A stretch of 64,000 nucleotides of DNA. Source: Botryosphaeria dothidea (Eukaryota > Ascomycota > Dothideomycetes > Botryosphaeriales > Botryosphaeriaceae). The first letter of the stretch is position 1. The number at the start of each line of letters is the position of its first letter. This document shows, in pieces, positions 43,992 through 56,193 of the stretch. Location of the stretch: NCBI GenBank assembly GCA_011503125.2, contig WWBZ02000002.1:372001-436000 (forward strand), read 5' to 3'. The notes under the pieces were generated by a model that saw only the letters and a list, made by a program, of their open reading frames with translations, ran no database searches and was not told where the DNA came from. The position numbers were made by a program, and so were the translations under genes.

Positions 43992-46900
43992 ATGGGCTCT
44001 GGAAAGGGCTCCGAGGTACGGCAAGAGTACCCGAAGCACCCGTTCCAACTCTCCGTCGATGAGGTAAAGGAGCATCTGGGTGTCCACCCTGAGCAAGGCT
44101 TGAGCGCTTCTCAAGTTAGTCAGAAGCGTAGCCAATATGGTGAGAATAAGCTCATGGGGGAAGGTGGGGTGAAGTGGTACTCTGTTTTGATGAAGCAGAT
44201 TAGCAATGCCATGATTTTGGTACGCCTTTCCTCCCAGATTATCTTCGTGATGAATCAATGCACGCGAAACTCGAATTGCTGACCTTGTGTAGGTTCTGCT
44301 CCTGGCTATGGCACTTTCCTATGGCGTGTCGGACTACGTTGAGGGTGGTGTTATCACTGCCGTCATCGTTCTGAACGTCTTCATTGGATTCTATCAAGAA
44401 TTCCAGGCCGAGAAGAAGATGGATTCGCTCCGAGCTCTCTCTTCCCCGACCGCCACCGTTCTACGTGATGGCGTTGTCGATGCCATCCCGTCCGCGGAAG
44501 TGGTGCCCGGCGATATCGTTCAGATCAAGACTGGCGATACCATCCCAGCCGACCTTAGGATCTTTGAGGCGATGAACCTCGAGTGCGACGAAAAGATCCT
44601 TACCGGAGAAGCCATCCCTGTTGCAAAAGATCCCGAACACGATTTTTCCAATGCCACTGAACTCGAGACCGGTATTGGAGACCGCGTTAACATGGCCTAC
44701 TCGTCCTCAACCGTCACCAAGGGCCGCGGTCAAGGCATTGTCGCCTTCACTGGAATGCATACTGAGATAGGCAAGATCGCCCAGTCCATGCAGGGTAAGA
44801 AGCGCAAGCCGAACCGTTCCATGTCGAGAAAGAAGGGCGGCAACCTCCAGCCAGCCAAGGGTCTCGCTCTCAGGACATATGACGCCATTGGAAAGTTCCT
44901 CGGCCTTACCGTTGGTACTCCTCTTCAGATCAAGTTGTCCAAGCTTGCATATGTACTTTTCGGTTTCGCTATCATCTTGGCAATCATTGTCTTTGGTGCC
45001 AATAGATTCGACGTAACCAATGAGGTCGCCATTTACGCAATCTCCACTGGTATGTTCTCGACACTCCTTACCCACAACTCACTCGACTGAGGCTGATGGC
45101 TATTCTACAGGTATTGCCATGATTCCGGAATCGCTTATCGCTGTTCTTACAATTACTTTCGTGACCGGCATGACATCGATGCGTAAACGCCGTGTGCTCA
45201 CTCGCAAGCTCAGCGCCTTGGAGGCGTTGGGTGGTATCACAAACATCTGCTCCGATAAGACCGGCACCCTGACGCAGGGTCAGATGGTGACTCGGAAGAC
45301 TTGGATCCCTGGTGTTGGTGTCTACACAGTCAACAATTCGGAAGACGCTGCGAACCCTACGCAAGGCACTATCACACTTGGCACAGAGAAGACCAGGGCC
45401 GAGATGGAGGCCGAAAAGAAGGCTCGTCAAGAGAAACTTGAGGCCGAGCGGAGTGGCGGCGGCATCAAGTTCAAAGAGCCCAAGGAAAAGACGGAGCGCG
45501 ACGAACGTCGCGGCAACCTCGAGTTCGACGAGAAATCAGACGTCGATGACATGGACCCCAAGGACGTCGAGCTTGTCCCAGAGCTTGACGCCTTCCTCCA
45601 CTCGACCGCCCTTTGCAACCTCGCCACTGTCCGCTACAACGACTCGGAGAAGAGATGGCAAACAACCGGTGACCCCACTGAAGTCGCGTTGCAGGTTTTT
45701 GCCCGTCGCTTCGAGCTTGGCAAGAAACAACTCGAGGGACAACACGGGTGGAAACAACTCACGGAATACCCCTTCGACAGCACCGTCAAGAGAATGTCGG
45801 TCGTTTACAAGGTTCCCGATGATGGCAGCACTGTCATCTTCACTAAGGGTGCTGTCGAACGCATTCTGGACCTTTGTGTCAACGTTGGCATCGGCGCACA
45901 CGAGACTGCCATCACTGAAGAGGTCAAGGGGCAGATCCTTGAACAAATGACCCTTCTGGCTGATCAAGGTCTACGTGTCCTTGCTATTGCACGTCGCTCT
46001 TGGACTGGTGAGCCCATCAATGAGAAGTCAGAGGTTCCTCGCGAGGACATCGAGAAGGACCTGACTCTTCTTGGTCTTGCTGGGATTTACGATCCACCTC
46101 GCCTGGAGACTAAGGATGCTGTTCGCGAGTGTACGAATGCTGGTATCCGTGTCCACATGCTTACAGGTGACCACCCCGGTACTGCTGCCGCCATTGCCAA
46201 GGAGGTCGGCATCATCCCCAAGGACATGAGTACTCTCCCCAAAGACGTCGCTGACAGTCTGGTTAAAACGGCGACGGACTTTGACGGCCTGACGGACGAA
46301 GAGATTGACAAGATGCCGGAGCTTCCTCTTGTCATTGCTCGATGCGCACCTAACACGAAGACTCGTATGATCGCAGCCTTGCACCGTCGCGGAAAGTACG
46401 CGGCGATGACTGGTGATGGTGTCAACGACGGGCCTTCTTTGCAGGCTGCTGACGTCGGTATTGCCATGGGTCTTGCAGGGTCTGATGTCGCCAAAGGTGC
46501 TTCTGATATTGTGCTCACGGATGACAACTTCGCCAGCATCGTCAACGCAATTGAAGAAGGTCGTCGCATGTTTGACAATATCCAGCGCTTCGTGCTCCAT
46601 CTGCTCACCTCAAACGTGGGCGAGGTCGTGCTTCTCGTTTGCGGTCTCGGGTTCCAGGACAACAATGACTTCTCAGTGTTCCCTCTTTCTCCGCTCTCAA
46701 TTTTGTGGATCAATATGCTTACATCCGGTTTCCCCGCTTTCGGACTCGGGCGTGAGAAGGCGTCGTACAACATCATGAGCCGTCCTCCCCATGACAACAA
46801 GAAAGGTGTATTCACATGGCAGATCATCTGTGATATGATCGTCTACGGCCTGCTGATGGGTGTTCTTACACTGTGCACTTTCATCATCGTTGTTTACGGC

Positions 46901-47560
46901 ACTGGCGACGGCCTACTTGGCACAGACTGCAACAAGAAATACAGCGATAGCTGCGATGTCGTCTTCCGCGCTCGCGCCGCCGTTTTCGCCGAGCTTACCT
47001 GGCTGATTCTCATCTCGGCCTGGGAAATCAAGGGCATCCGCCGCAGTATGTTCCGCCTTGATCCGCGCTCAGAGAGCGCCTTCCCTTTCTTCAAAGATGT
47101 TTGGGAGAATCAATTCCTTTTCTGGGCAGTCACCCTGGGCAGCGTAGTCGTCTTCCCTTGCATCTACATCCCCGGCTTCAACACTACGGTATTCAAGCAC
47201 AAGGGTAAGTCTAGACATGTCATCATGAACATCATGCTTCAAGATTACTGACAGTTTCATACAGAAATCACCTGGGAATGGGCACTTTCCATCGGTGCCG
47301 TGTTTGTCTTCGTGGCAGGCATGGAACTTTGGAAACTGACCAAGCGCACTTTTGGCTGGTTTGCTGCGCCAGATGAGGACAAATATGACGGACGCAAGAA
47401 ACATGGCCCTCTTTCTCTTCGCCAGGGTTTCTTTTCCTTCTCGCGAACCAACTCTCTTGCCAAGGAGCCCTCCGCTGGCCAAGGCTCAGAGCTCACTGCT
47501 GTTGGATCAGGCCAGAGTCCCCGTGGTTTGGGCTCGATTGGTAAGAAAGAGGAGGTTTAG
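43992..47560 (+). CDS. ENA-type Na+/K+ efflux P-type ATPase (type IID)
   Basis: Four exons, 43992-44219, 44293-45049, 45111-47204, 47265-47560; introns of 73, 61 and 60 nt; 1,124 residues. The pump exports Na+ (or K+) at the plasma membrane using ATP and serves salt and alkaline-pH tolerance. An N-terminal cation-ATPase domain is followed by the actuator loop with LTGEAIPV, where family members have TGES/TGEA. The phosphorylation motif DKTGTLT carries Asp377. The nucleotide-binding domain with FTKGAVERIL and the hinge motif TGDGVNDGPSL are present, with membrane helices on both sides. A charged insert (about 420-470) is typical of fungal ENA pumps. The lack of PMCA or SERCA features argues against a Ca2+ pump. 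The tail is Ser-rich and may be a phosphorylation target. Confidence 0.9.
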
Positions 47561-49868
47561 AGGTGTCCAAACTCAAACAGAGCATCTCTGGTTGTCTTGC
47601 TGTAAGATGCAGCTACCCGGAAGAGCAGGTAGTGAGTGGTGTTTTTTTTTTCAACCTTGTTCAATACCAATGGCGCTTACCTAGGCGCATCGGCGGGTTC
47701 TTTGACATTTCTCAGATGAGGTTTAATATTTTACCCTTAACGCTGGAATGTTTGATATGTGTATATGAAGCTTCTGATTTGGTAGAACAGCATCTATATT
47801 AATCAACCGAGGATATGCAATCTAAAGTTCTCAAGTCCGCAGCATTGGCAAAAGACCTTGCTTGATGGTGTGCAAGAAAGAAATTTTCTCACAGAGAGTT
47901 TGGCATGACAGAAATGTCTGGAAAGGATCAGCCAACCTTATTGACAAGGCCTCAGAGACTTTTAGCCCGAGGCTCAGCAGCAATCAGAGTGATCCAGATC
48001 GATGGTAGTCTGACTCTATGCCGAGAGTGTGGGAGCTTCTTGGAACTGCAGGAAGGCATTGGCAAGGCCGTGGCAGACCTCCCGTCGCAGAACCATGGGT
48101 CACATGAGAACTTGCGGACATGCAAGCCGCCGGAAATGGCAAAGTGGCTGTGTGATCTTCGGTGCTCGCGAAACAATGAGCTGTACCTTAGTCAAAGCCA
48201 TAAGCATAGTAGGACGAGGACGAAAAGTGAAGACAAGTATTCCTGAGAAGCAATGATAAGATGGCGTGTTCGAATTTATGGGTTTGAATGGTGGCTAGAT
48301 ATCAGGCAGCAGCTGGCCGGTCTCGAGCATCAGCACAGAAGTTGAAGCGAGGACGTAGAGGTAGATGATGAAACGAGAAAAGATCCTGAAGGTTGGAGTT
48401 GGACTTCGTGAATGCGAGGCCATGCGAGAGATGGCGCAGTGGTAGTCGGGATTGAGACAGCCCTACAGAAAATAAATCTGGGTCGACCCGGAAGAGAGGA
48501 GTTGATGTTGGGGCAATGCAAGAGCCACAGCCGTATCCTAGCGGCACCGTCATGGCGAGGGCAGCTCGAGATTGGACTTTGCAAATAGGTGGCGCACTGG
48601 ATTGATGGCCACAACGGCGCTTGCAAGATGAGAGCTGACAGACACTCGGCGAGACCCGAGCGGCTAGGCTGGAAGGGGCAGAAGATGTCAAATCACGGCG
48701 GGATGGATGGATTGGCAGCGGGCCGGACGCTGTGGTAGCGCGAATAGGTGCCGAAGTGAAGCGTTACTTGAAATACACCTTGAGAGAATGAATGCGAGGA
48801 GGCGCAGCGGCACCAAGGCCGAGATGGGAAGGGTTGCGAGGGAGCAAAGGCTGGAGCGCGTGCCGGCCAAAAAAGAATCCAAGGCTCTTTGCTGCTTCCG
48901 GCTGCGTCCCCATCCCTGTCTTCAGCGCCGGCGGCAAGCCGCACCTTGACAATAACCTTATGCTGCACACCTTTTCTTCCCAGTCTCTCGATGAACTCTG
49001 CCGATCCGGCGGACTTGCCAAGCCACTCGTCTCGCACACTGATGCGTGAAGCCACCTCTGGCCTCGCGTGCCTGGAGTGTCGTGCATGCGCAGCCGTCGA
49101 CTGTGCCGCTTCTGGCAAGACTGGCCTGATTTAGCATCATCCATTGCCTCTTCGGGCCGCTGAGCTCCTGGGGCGCCCCTTTTGGAGACCGTCCATCTGT
49201 CATGGCGCGGACGGACGGCCGCTAAAGGGGTTGAGTCCGGCTCGAAAGTGGCCCATCTGAGCTGAACCTGCAACGCCCAGGTACCCGCTGCTGCAGGTGC
49301 TCGCTCGTTTGATCTGTAGCTTTGGCCGGACGCATTATGACACACGTCTCGGCCTCTGCTCTCTTTCCCCTCGGCATGAAGAACAGCTCGAGCACCCCGC
49401 ACAATCCAGCTGATCGAGCTGGCTGTCCTAAGCCCGCCGCGGTCACCACTAACCTCATTGGGCGACCCATTAAACTTGTCCTAACCGCAGTTCGGGAGTT
49501 TTTGCAGCTCCGGACCATCTGGCTGGCCCATACCGTGCCCCGGCAGCTTCCACTAGGTAAGCTCGACGTTCTAGCGGCTCCATCCGCCGGCGACCGAGCT
49601 ATCAAACATGTCGTCCTGGCGCGGCGGGAGTCTAGGTCGATACCATGGGCATCGTGTAGTGGCGCCTCCGCGGATGGTCCTGAGAAAGAGCTGTGCCTGG
49701 ACCTTTCGCGCTGCCTATATGAAGCCGGCTCGTCGCTGCACATTGTAGCTCGTCAGCAACACATTCTCTCCTGTCTTGTACAGTCCTGTCTTGCGCAGTC
49801 TTTCTTTCTTCCCTCTTTGAAGAACACCCCCAACACTCACTAGAACATCCACCTTCTTTATCTTCATC
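47561..49868. other. Intergenic region, 2.3 kb; TATA box of next gene
   Basis: No gene I can support. The longest open frames (49322-49843 plus strand; 48764-49402 minus strand) lack domains and exon signals. CTATAT at 49715-49720 lies about 150 bp before the next ATG and is followed by a CT-rich leader, so the last 200 bp are promoter. Confidence 0.5.
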
Positions 49869-51158
49869 ATGAAGAACACTGTTATTGCTCTTTCGGCCCT
49901 TGCCGGTACTGCTCTCTCCACCCCTCTCGTCACGGGCTTGGACTTTGCCCAGATCAACGCCGTCGTCGCCACCGCCGTTACCACTGGAGCCCCCGTCCTT
50001 CCGACCTCCACGGCCTATGCCCAGGCGGCCGCCGTCTCCGAGGCCAGTGATGAAGTCACCGATCCCGTGACCACTGCCCTCAAGGTCAAGCGCTGGTGGT
50101 GGTGGAACTACCAGACATCCTCCTCCACTTCGACCTCCTGCACCACGACCACTACTTCCCGCGCTTCCACCTCGACCGCTGTCACCACGGCTACCAGCAC
50201 CTCTGCGACTTCCACTGCTGCGACCTCTACCAGCACCAGCTCAAGCACCACTGTTGAGGCTGCCGCGACCACGGTTGGACCCTACTGCACCGCCCTCCCC
50301 ACGGGCTCTGGCCCCGTCCCGTCGCCCGACACGGACTCGGCTTTCCTTTCGTACTCGGCTTTCCACAGCTCTGCTTCTGCTGCCGCTGCCCCCACTGGCG
50401 TGCCTGCCAACTACAACCTGAACTTCACGGACCTCAACGGTGCTACGCAGCTCAGCACCTACCTGACGTACAAGACGCTCGATACCTACAACGCCAAGTC
50501 CTGCGCCGACTTCTGCGATGCCACCAGCCTCTGCACTGGCTTCAACATCTACTTTGAGCGTGACCCCAGCAAGGACGGTAACACGGGCGATTGCCTCAGC
50601 GCCGACTTGGCCTCTACTACCAACATCAAGTGCGCTCTGTTCGGCAGCTCCGTCTCCAAGGACAGCGCCACCAACGCTGGTCAGTGGCGCAACAACTTCC
50701 ACGTCGTCATCACTGGCTCCAACGGTTACAACAAGGCTCCTGCCGTCGTTAGCCCGCCCGACTGCAACAAGGGCTCCAAGAACAGCGGATGGAAGTCTGG
50801 CAGCAAGTGCGGCGGCAGCGGTATGATGGTCAAGAGCGGCAACCTCATCGGTCAGCGTTTCTTCTCCGGCCCCTTTGACCCCTCTCTCTGCGCCGCCTAC
50901 GCCGAGGCCCAGGTCGCTCTCAACCAGAAGGCCGCTAGCTGGTGGAACCTGTGGACCTACCAGCCCTGCAACAGCTTCAACGCGGTCGCCCTCATCAAGA
51001 ACAAGATCACCGTCGGTACTTACTGCTCGCTTTTCAACGTTGATGTCAGCTCCAACACCTGCAGCTACAACGGCGGCAAGTCCGGCTCCGACAGCTTTGA
51101 GATCTCCTTCTCCTTCAACTACGCTCTGAAGACCTACGACAACGGCCGTCGTTCTTAA
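49869..51158 (+). CDS. Secreted Ser/Thr-rich protein with Kex2 site and apple-like Cys module
   Basis: Single exon, 429 residues. The signal peptide is residues 1-18. A propeptide-like stretch ends in K74-R75, a Kex2-type dibasic site, immediately followed by four tryptophans (W76-W79). Residues 83-132 are almost pure Ser/Thr/Ala and likely heavily O-glycosylated. The rest is a Cys-rich domain with an SCADFCDATSLCTGFNIYF segment that resembles PAN/apple modules, then aromatic-rich sequence containing SWWNLWTYQPC. The preferred codons (C-ending) and the TATA box suggest strong expression. I recognise the type as a fungal secreted protein of unknown function, possibly wall-bound or an adhesin. 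No catalytic motif is seen. Confidence 0.8.
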   Translation: MKNTVIALSALAGTALSTPLVTGLDFAQINAVVATAVTTGAPVLPTSTAYAQAAAVSEASDEVTDPVTTALKVKRWWWWNYQTSSSTSTSCTTTTTSRASTSTAVTTATSTSATSTAATSTSTSSSTTVEAAATTVGPYCTALPTGSGPVPSPDTDSAFLSYSAFHSSASAAAAPTGVPANYNLNFTDLNGATQLSTYLTYKTLDTYNAKSCADFCDATSLCTGFNIYFERDPSKDGNTGDCLSADLASTTNIKCALFGSSVSKDSATNAGQWRNNFHVVITGSNGYNKAPAVVSPPDCNKGSKNSGWKSGSKCGGSGMMVKSGNLIGQRFFSGPFDPSLCAAYAEAQVALNQKAASWWNLWTYQPCNSFNAVALIKNKITVGTYCSLFNVDVSSNTCSYNGGKSGSDSFEISFSFNYALKTYDNGRRS

Positions 51159-51501
51159 ATTCAGCGGCCGAGTTCTCATCTAGGGGAAGGGAAGACGTTC
51201 AATTTCACGGCACGATAGAAATTTTTTAATGCATGGGCGACGGAGCGAAGAGGGCGCAAAAATGGAGAGTAACAAGGGTTGAATGAGCTTTTATGTTTTT
51301 TTTCTTTGACGAGTTGAGACGGTCTCTACAGGGTGTTCTTCGAGCTTTGGTATTTTCGAGTTGTAGACTTTTTGATACTGCTATTTAATCATTTCCATCA
51401 ACAAAATACAACGCGCATAGGCAGCAAACCTCCGTGCCAGAAACTCAAGTGCTTGTCTGTTAGAAACCTACGAGAGCAAGATGTGCCAAGTAGGAAGTCG
51501 T

Positions 51502-52398
51502 CTATACCAGTGCTCCTTTGTTCATGAGGGCCTCCTCTTTCCTTCTCCTCAAGTCCAATTTCTCCTCGTAGGCCTTCAATTTCTCCGCCCTGTCCCTGTA
51601 GAACTCCTGCTTCCTTTTCGCCTTCTCTGTCCTCTTCCTCTCAGCCCTCCTCTCTTCACACCTTCTGTGCTTTTCCTCCTTGGCGATTCTCTTCTCCAGC
51701 CGCCGCAGTTCATCCTCACTCAGAGCCCAGGGCCTTGCCAGAACGCCACGCATGAAAGCTGCCGTTTCTCTCCACCCATCGATCTCGTCCTTCGTCCCGG
51801 CGCGCAAGACCCAGCAGCGCTGTAGCACGCCCTGCATTGTCCCCCGGAACACACTCAGCGTGCACTTAACCTTGAGCGTCGTCCCGATTTCTATCCTCAC
51901 GCCATCCACCAGGATCTCGAATGTTCCTATGGCACTCTGCACCACGACATTCGCAATGGTGGTGTTGGAGGGGCGAGTCTCAGTCTTGTCAAGGGCGTTA
52001 GGGGCCAGGCGCGTTATTTTGAGTTCGATGGTCGCGCCGCTTCCATCGTCGAGGGTGAGCAGTGCGAAGCGTGGCGCCAGATCTTCGACGGCCACGACGG
52101 TGCCGACCAAGCGAATGAAGCGGATGGGATGGTTTAGGAGGAAGAAGGTAGGGTGAATTGGGTCAAAGCTATCTGTGTGGGATATGGCGGTGTCTGGTTA
52201 CAGTGAGACGTCAGTGGAGGCCAGCGTAGTGTTGGGAGCGGAAAGTTTCGTTTGCGTGGTACCTGCATTGCTGGGCGCGGCTCGCAGCGTGTGCACGCCA
52301 GCGGCGGTGAGCTTTACCCATGTGTTGTAGGTCGGCGAGGCCGAGTAGTAGCACTCGGGATAGAATCGTAGCGCCTTACCGCTGGCGCTGGTGGTCAT
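51502..52398 (-). CDS. stn1: Telomere-capping protein Stn1 (OB fold)
   Basis: Two exons, 52398-52263 and 52193-51502 (69-nt intron), 275 residues. Stn1 is a subunit of the CST complex that protects telomere ends and helps fill-in synthesis. The N-terminus (FYPECYYSASPTYNTWVKL, about 12-30) and the NHPIRFIRLVGTVVAVED segment (about 65-82) match the start and first strand of the Stn1 OB fold. LLTLDDGSGATIELKI is the next strand pair. The C-terminal third is a very charged Glu/Lys/Arg coiled coil rather than winged helices, typical of filamentous fungal Stn1 as far as I know. The assignment is from motif resemblance. Confidence 0.8.
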
Positions 52399-52907
52399 GT
52401 CATGACGCTTTGCGGGAACGCGTGTAGAGTGGAGTTGGGGGTTGGTTTACGCGGGACGCGACGACGCTCGAGAGAGAATACGGTTGCACGTGATTTCCAT
52501 AACGGGGTAGGGCGCCAATCCTACCGCACATGCAGATAAACATTCGCTTTAGCAGTAACACAATCAACTCTAGTATATCAGTTGTGAATCATCTGGAAAC
52601 AGCTGCTATAAGCTTCATCGGACATTTGCTTCAGGATTGCTGCTTCAAACTCATGCGTTCTTCGCCTTGCCATAATTCAATTTCGGCATCGTTATATTGA
52701 GCACGCTGCTAGCAGTGCTTTAACCATTCTTTACGCCTTGAACCGAATTCATGGCGGCATGGAATGATCAATCTCTCAATTTGGATATCATGGAATAATG
52801 GAATGAAACCAATCCGCTAGTTGCTAGGGGCCGAGAGTAGCAATGCAGGTTGTGAAAAGTTTCCTGTTCCCACCAACTTCGAGTGGTTGATCCTGAAGAT
52901 CTTCGAA
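52399..52907. other. Intergenic, promoter side of stn1 and 3' side of methyltransferase
   Basis: 509 bp with no open frame of interest; moderately AT-rich. Confidence 0.5.
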
Positions 52908-54279
52908 TCACTGGCTCGCCGGTGCTACCGATTTTGCAGGTGGCCTCTGACCGTATACGACGTGTCTGTAGGAGACCATGATCAGCATATCACCTTCAGT
53001 ACGACAAAAGTATTGACTCACAGATCGAACTGGGAATGTAGACATTTGCTCATGACCTCGTTGCGGACTTTTGCCACAACCACGTCAACCTCTTCCTTCT
53101 TCCAGCCCAGCATGTGCGTGAAGAGCCACAACGTATACCCTTCTAGACCCTGGAGAGTTTGCATCAAGTTGAACATCCCAAGCTCTTTCTGCTCAGCATG
53201 TCAGCATGGACATAGAAGTAATGGCTGGCGTGCAAGATACAGTACCTTATCTTTGTCCTTTGGCCACGGGCCGATAGGGAATTTGATCCGCTCATGATAC
53301 ACGTTCACGAACCCCTGCTCTTTCAACCAGCCCTCCAACTTTGGTCCGGGACAAGGATCGCGGCCGTTCTTCCGGGAAGCTTCCAGGATTAACCGGATCC
53401 ACTTGTAGATCTCCGTATCTGGACTCATCGTGTCGTCATCCGAGTAGTAGAGCAGATCAAAGTCTTGAAACTCGGCCCAGCCTCCCGGCTCGAGATTGCT
53501 GGTTAATCCATAAGCCACGCTGCGGTACTACATCAAGGAATTGGAGTTTCGACAGACGCACTCGTAGATATTTCGGACAAGCTTTGGCCAGTCTCCAATC
53601 GAGGTTGCCATGTATCTTGAGAAAATGTAGTCAAAAGGCTTGGAGTAAGCCCAGTCCAGCTCAACATCATCCACGGTGAACTTCACATTCGGAGGCTGGC
53701 GAAGAGTTAGTAATTTTCATGAAATAAACCATAGTAGAGCACCAACCACCCAGCTTGGCTGCTCTGGACTGAGGTCGTTGCCCATGACTTCGGCGTCTGG
53801 GAACATGTCCGCTGTTGCAATCGGTCAGCTCCACACCCGAGACAGATTCGTATTTATTACCCATTTCGATTGCCCAGATTCCTGTTCCGGTGCCAATGTC
53901 CATGATGCGCTTGACGTCTTTCTGTATGGGCGCCCTGTGTATCTTATCGCCGAGACCTTTCTTGATCAAGAAGTGCATGATGTCCAGCCTCTCAAGCTCT
54001 TTCTGATGAAGCCGGCGCTATCAGCTTCGAGACACGCGCAAGAGGGTTCGGATGGACACACACATCATCATTGGGGAGGATGTAGATGCCGGCGCGGTAT
54101 GCATGGTATCTCCGGCCATGCTCCTCAGGATAGTCGGTGACGCTTGGGGTCAACGACTGCGAGAAAGCCGAGTACTCATCGCTGACATCTCCCAGGGCGG
54201 AGTCGTTCTCGCCAGCCAGATGGTCTGGATCGACCTCCAGCACGTCCGGCTGTGTTGCGGGCACAGGTTGGTCTGCCAT
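52908..54279 (-). CDS. LaeA-like S-adenosylmethionine methyltransferase
   Basis: Seven exons, 54279-54064, 54002-53861, 53811-53747, 53695-53562, 53498-53246, 53188-53022, 52965-52908; introns of 49-63 nt, all in phase; 344 residues. The N-terminus is acidic and variable. The SAM-binding motif I is IMDIGTGTGIW (D107, G109, G111, G113). Then come DMFPDAEVMGNDLSP (acidic loop), PPNVKF...DD (motif II region), an F-x-R-Y-M-A segment and LEPGGWAEFQD, all in the order of fungal LaeA-like class I methyltransferases. Such enzymes range from the global regulator LaeA to pathway methyltransferases; this one is not obviously LaeA itself. No secondary-metabolism backbone gene is in the window. The in-frame ATG at 54339 is an alternative start. 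Confidence 0.87.
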
Positions 54280-56193
54280 TGCCGGCACTCGCTGTGGAGG
54301 GAGCGGAGTCAACTTGAGGACCGGGCGGGTGAGAAGCAAGGTGGGTTGAGCAGGGCGGGAGGAGGGGCACTCTCCGCATCGTACGTGTACCCACAGTCTG
54401 CACAGCTGGCCGGGGTTTTTGCGCGAGGCTTAGCAGTGATCGCCCGGTCGATTGAACACATCAGGAAGGCAGGATGCGGATTGAGGCGAGGCGAGGCCCG
54501 TTCCTCCCAGCCGCTTTCCAACGGCCGCCAGCTTCACCTCTCTGTCATGTTCATCTACAAGGCGCTATACTGGTAGACCGCTGCCCGACCACGTGGTCGA
54601 GCTTGAAATAAGCGAATGCATGCACAAAGCTGAAACCCACGCTTCTTTTTCCTTTGGATCTACGGATCTGCGGGTTGAACGCAGATACGACTCCACCTCT
54701 GAACTTCCTCTTCTGGCTGACCTTTAGACTCGCTGCGGAACGAATCAATCTAGCCCTCAGCGTGCCGGTACCCGCCAGGCGATGGCGGGCCACGGTTCCG
54801 AGCGCGATGTCTCTCCTTCTCAGTCTGTGGATGAGATGTAAGTAAGTAAGTACGATTAGACTGCGATGTAGCTGCTTTTTCTCCTTGAAGAAAGCCGGGC
54901 AAACGGCTACGCGAGGCTCGCCAACATCCGATCCCATGGGTGCAGTTTGCATCCACGTTGCTCTCCTTCTGCACATGTTTCTGGTTACCCAACCCAAACA
55001 ACCTCACTTCCGAATGCAACTAGCGCCATCGCGACTGTTGTTCTCTCATCCTTCCACCAGCAAGCACTTTCCTTGTGAATGCCGCGGCATCCATGTTTCG
55101 TTGGAGATTGTCTCGGGATGCGCAAGGAAAAGCATGGAAGATGCCCCCTGCAGGCCAAAAGCAGCCTGGCGGCCGGGGCGGATGAATGGCAGAAGGAAAG
55201 AAAACGCAGAGGCAAAAATGCACGCGCGACAAGCCGACAGCCGACAGTTCCACTGCCCGGATCCCGGAAGGCGGTGGATGTGATGGGGCGGGTTCCAGGC
55301 TCGGAACGCGGAAGAGGAGCAAACGGGGCGCCCAACCGGTGCGGCGGAGGCCCAAAAGCGGTCGCGTCGACGGGCAGCCTTGGGCGGTAGGCCTTGCACA
55401 AGAGGCCAGGATTGTGATGTGCCGGGAGATGCATGCATGACGACAGGCGGGCTGCGGGGCCATTGCTCGCTTTTCCATTTCTTGGCCCTTCGATCGGCCG
55501 GGACGCGGGAGAGCTGCACGAGCTGTTTCGGCGCAGAGCTCGAGCTAAGCTAGCTGCGACAGAGCTCCCACAAGCTTTCGATTGAGCTCGTTGCCCAATC
55601 TGGACAACTAATCGCCTGACATGGGGCCTTCCCGGGTTTTTTTCTTCTCTTCTTCTTTGTCTCTTCCCGCTTTTCTCTCTCTTCGCGCGTCTCACCTATC
55701 TCTGAACTCCCGCGGCTCAGCGCGGGGTACCTCTCTTCCTCTCCCACCTCTCCCACTTCGCCCGCCTTCCCTTCCGTTGCCGTCGCGCCTTCTTCTTTCT
55801 TTCTCCCTTCTTTCTTTCTCTTATCCACAGACCCCTACCGTTGGCCTTGAACCCCGAAGTCTGAGCTGTCCCCACACCCAACTCACCACCTGTGGGGCCC
55901 CACTGCCTACCGCACCGCTGTCAAGAGCTTTGGCCCGTTGCGACGGACAGCCGCGCAACTCACCCACCGCTAACGCACTGCTATGCTAGCATAAATAGGA
56001 GTCATTGTTGTCGCAGCGCCGTCTTGCCCACCTCTGGTTCATCAACTCGATTGCTGTGACCATCCATCGAACAAAAAAGGCCGACCTCCAGAAAACGATA
56101 ATGCGAAAAGAAGCTGGGCTACTAGAACCCGGTGCCACTGTCGTCGCCGCGGTGCCACGCTTCTGGCGACTTCCCACCTTCCAATCTCGTGCC
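54280..56193. promoter_or_regulatory. Long intergenic region with CT-rich tract before the surface-protein gene
   Basis: No supportable gene; a 236-codon minus-strand frame (54985-55695) looks compositional. From about 55640 to 55830 the plus strand is almost pure pyrimidine (TCTTC/TTTC repeats), a common core-promoter feature of filamentous fungi, located 360-550 bp upstream of the next ATG. Confidence 0.5.

Noticed and set aside
48764..49402. 212-codon minus-strand frame
   Set aside because: No domain, no exon continuation, low-complexity composition.
49322..49843. 173-codon plus-strand frame upstream of the secreted protein
   Set aside because: It contains the TATA box and leader of the next gene; no signal peptide or domain.
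54985..55695. 236-codon minus-strand open frame
   Set aside because: Overlapping long frames in the other phases, no domain and odd composition; it runs into promoter-like pyrimidine sequence.
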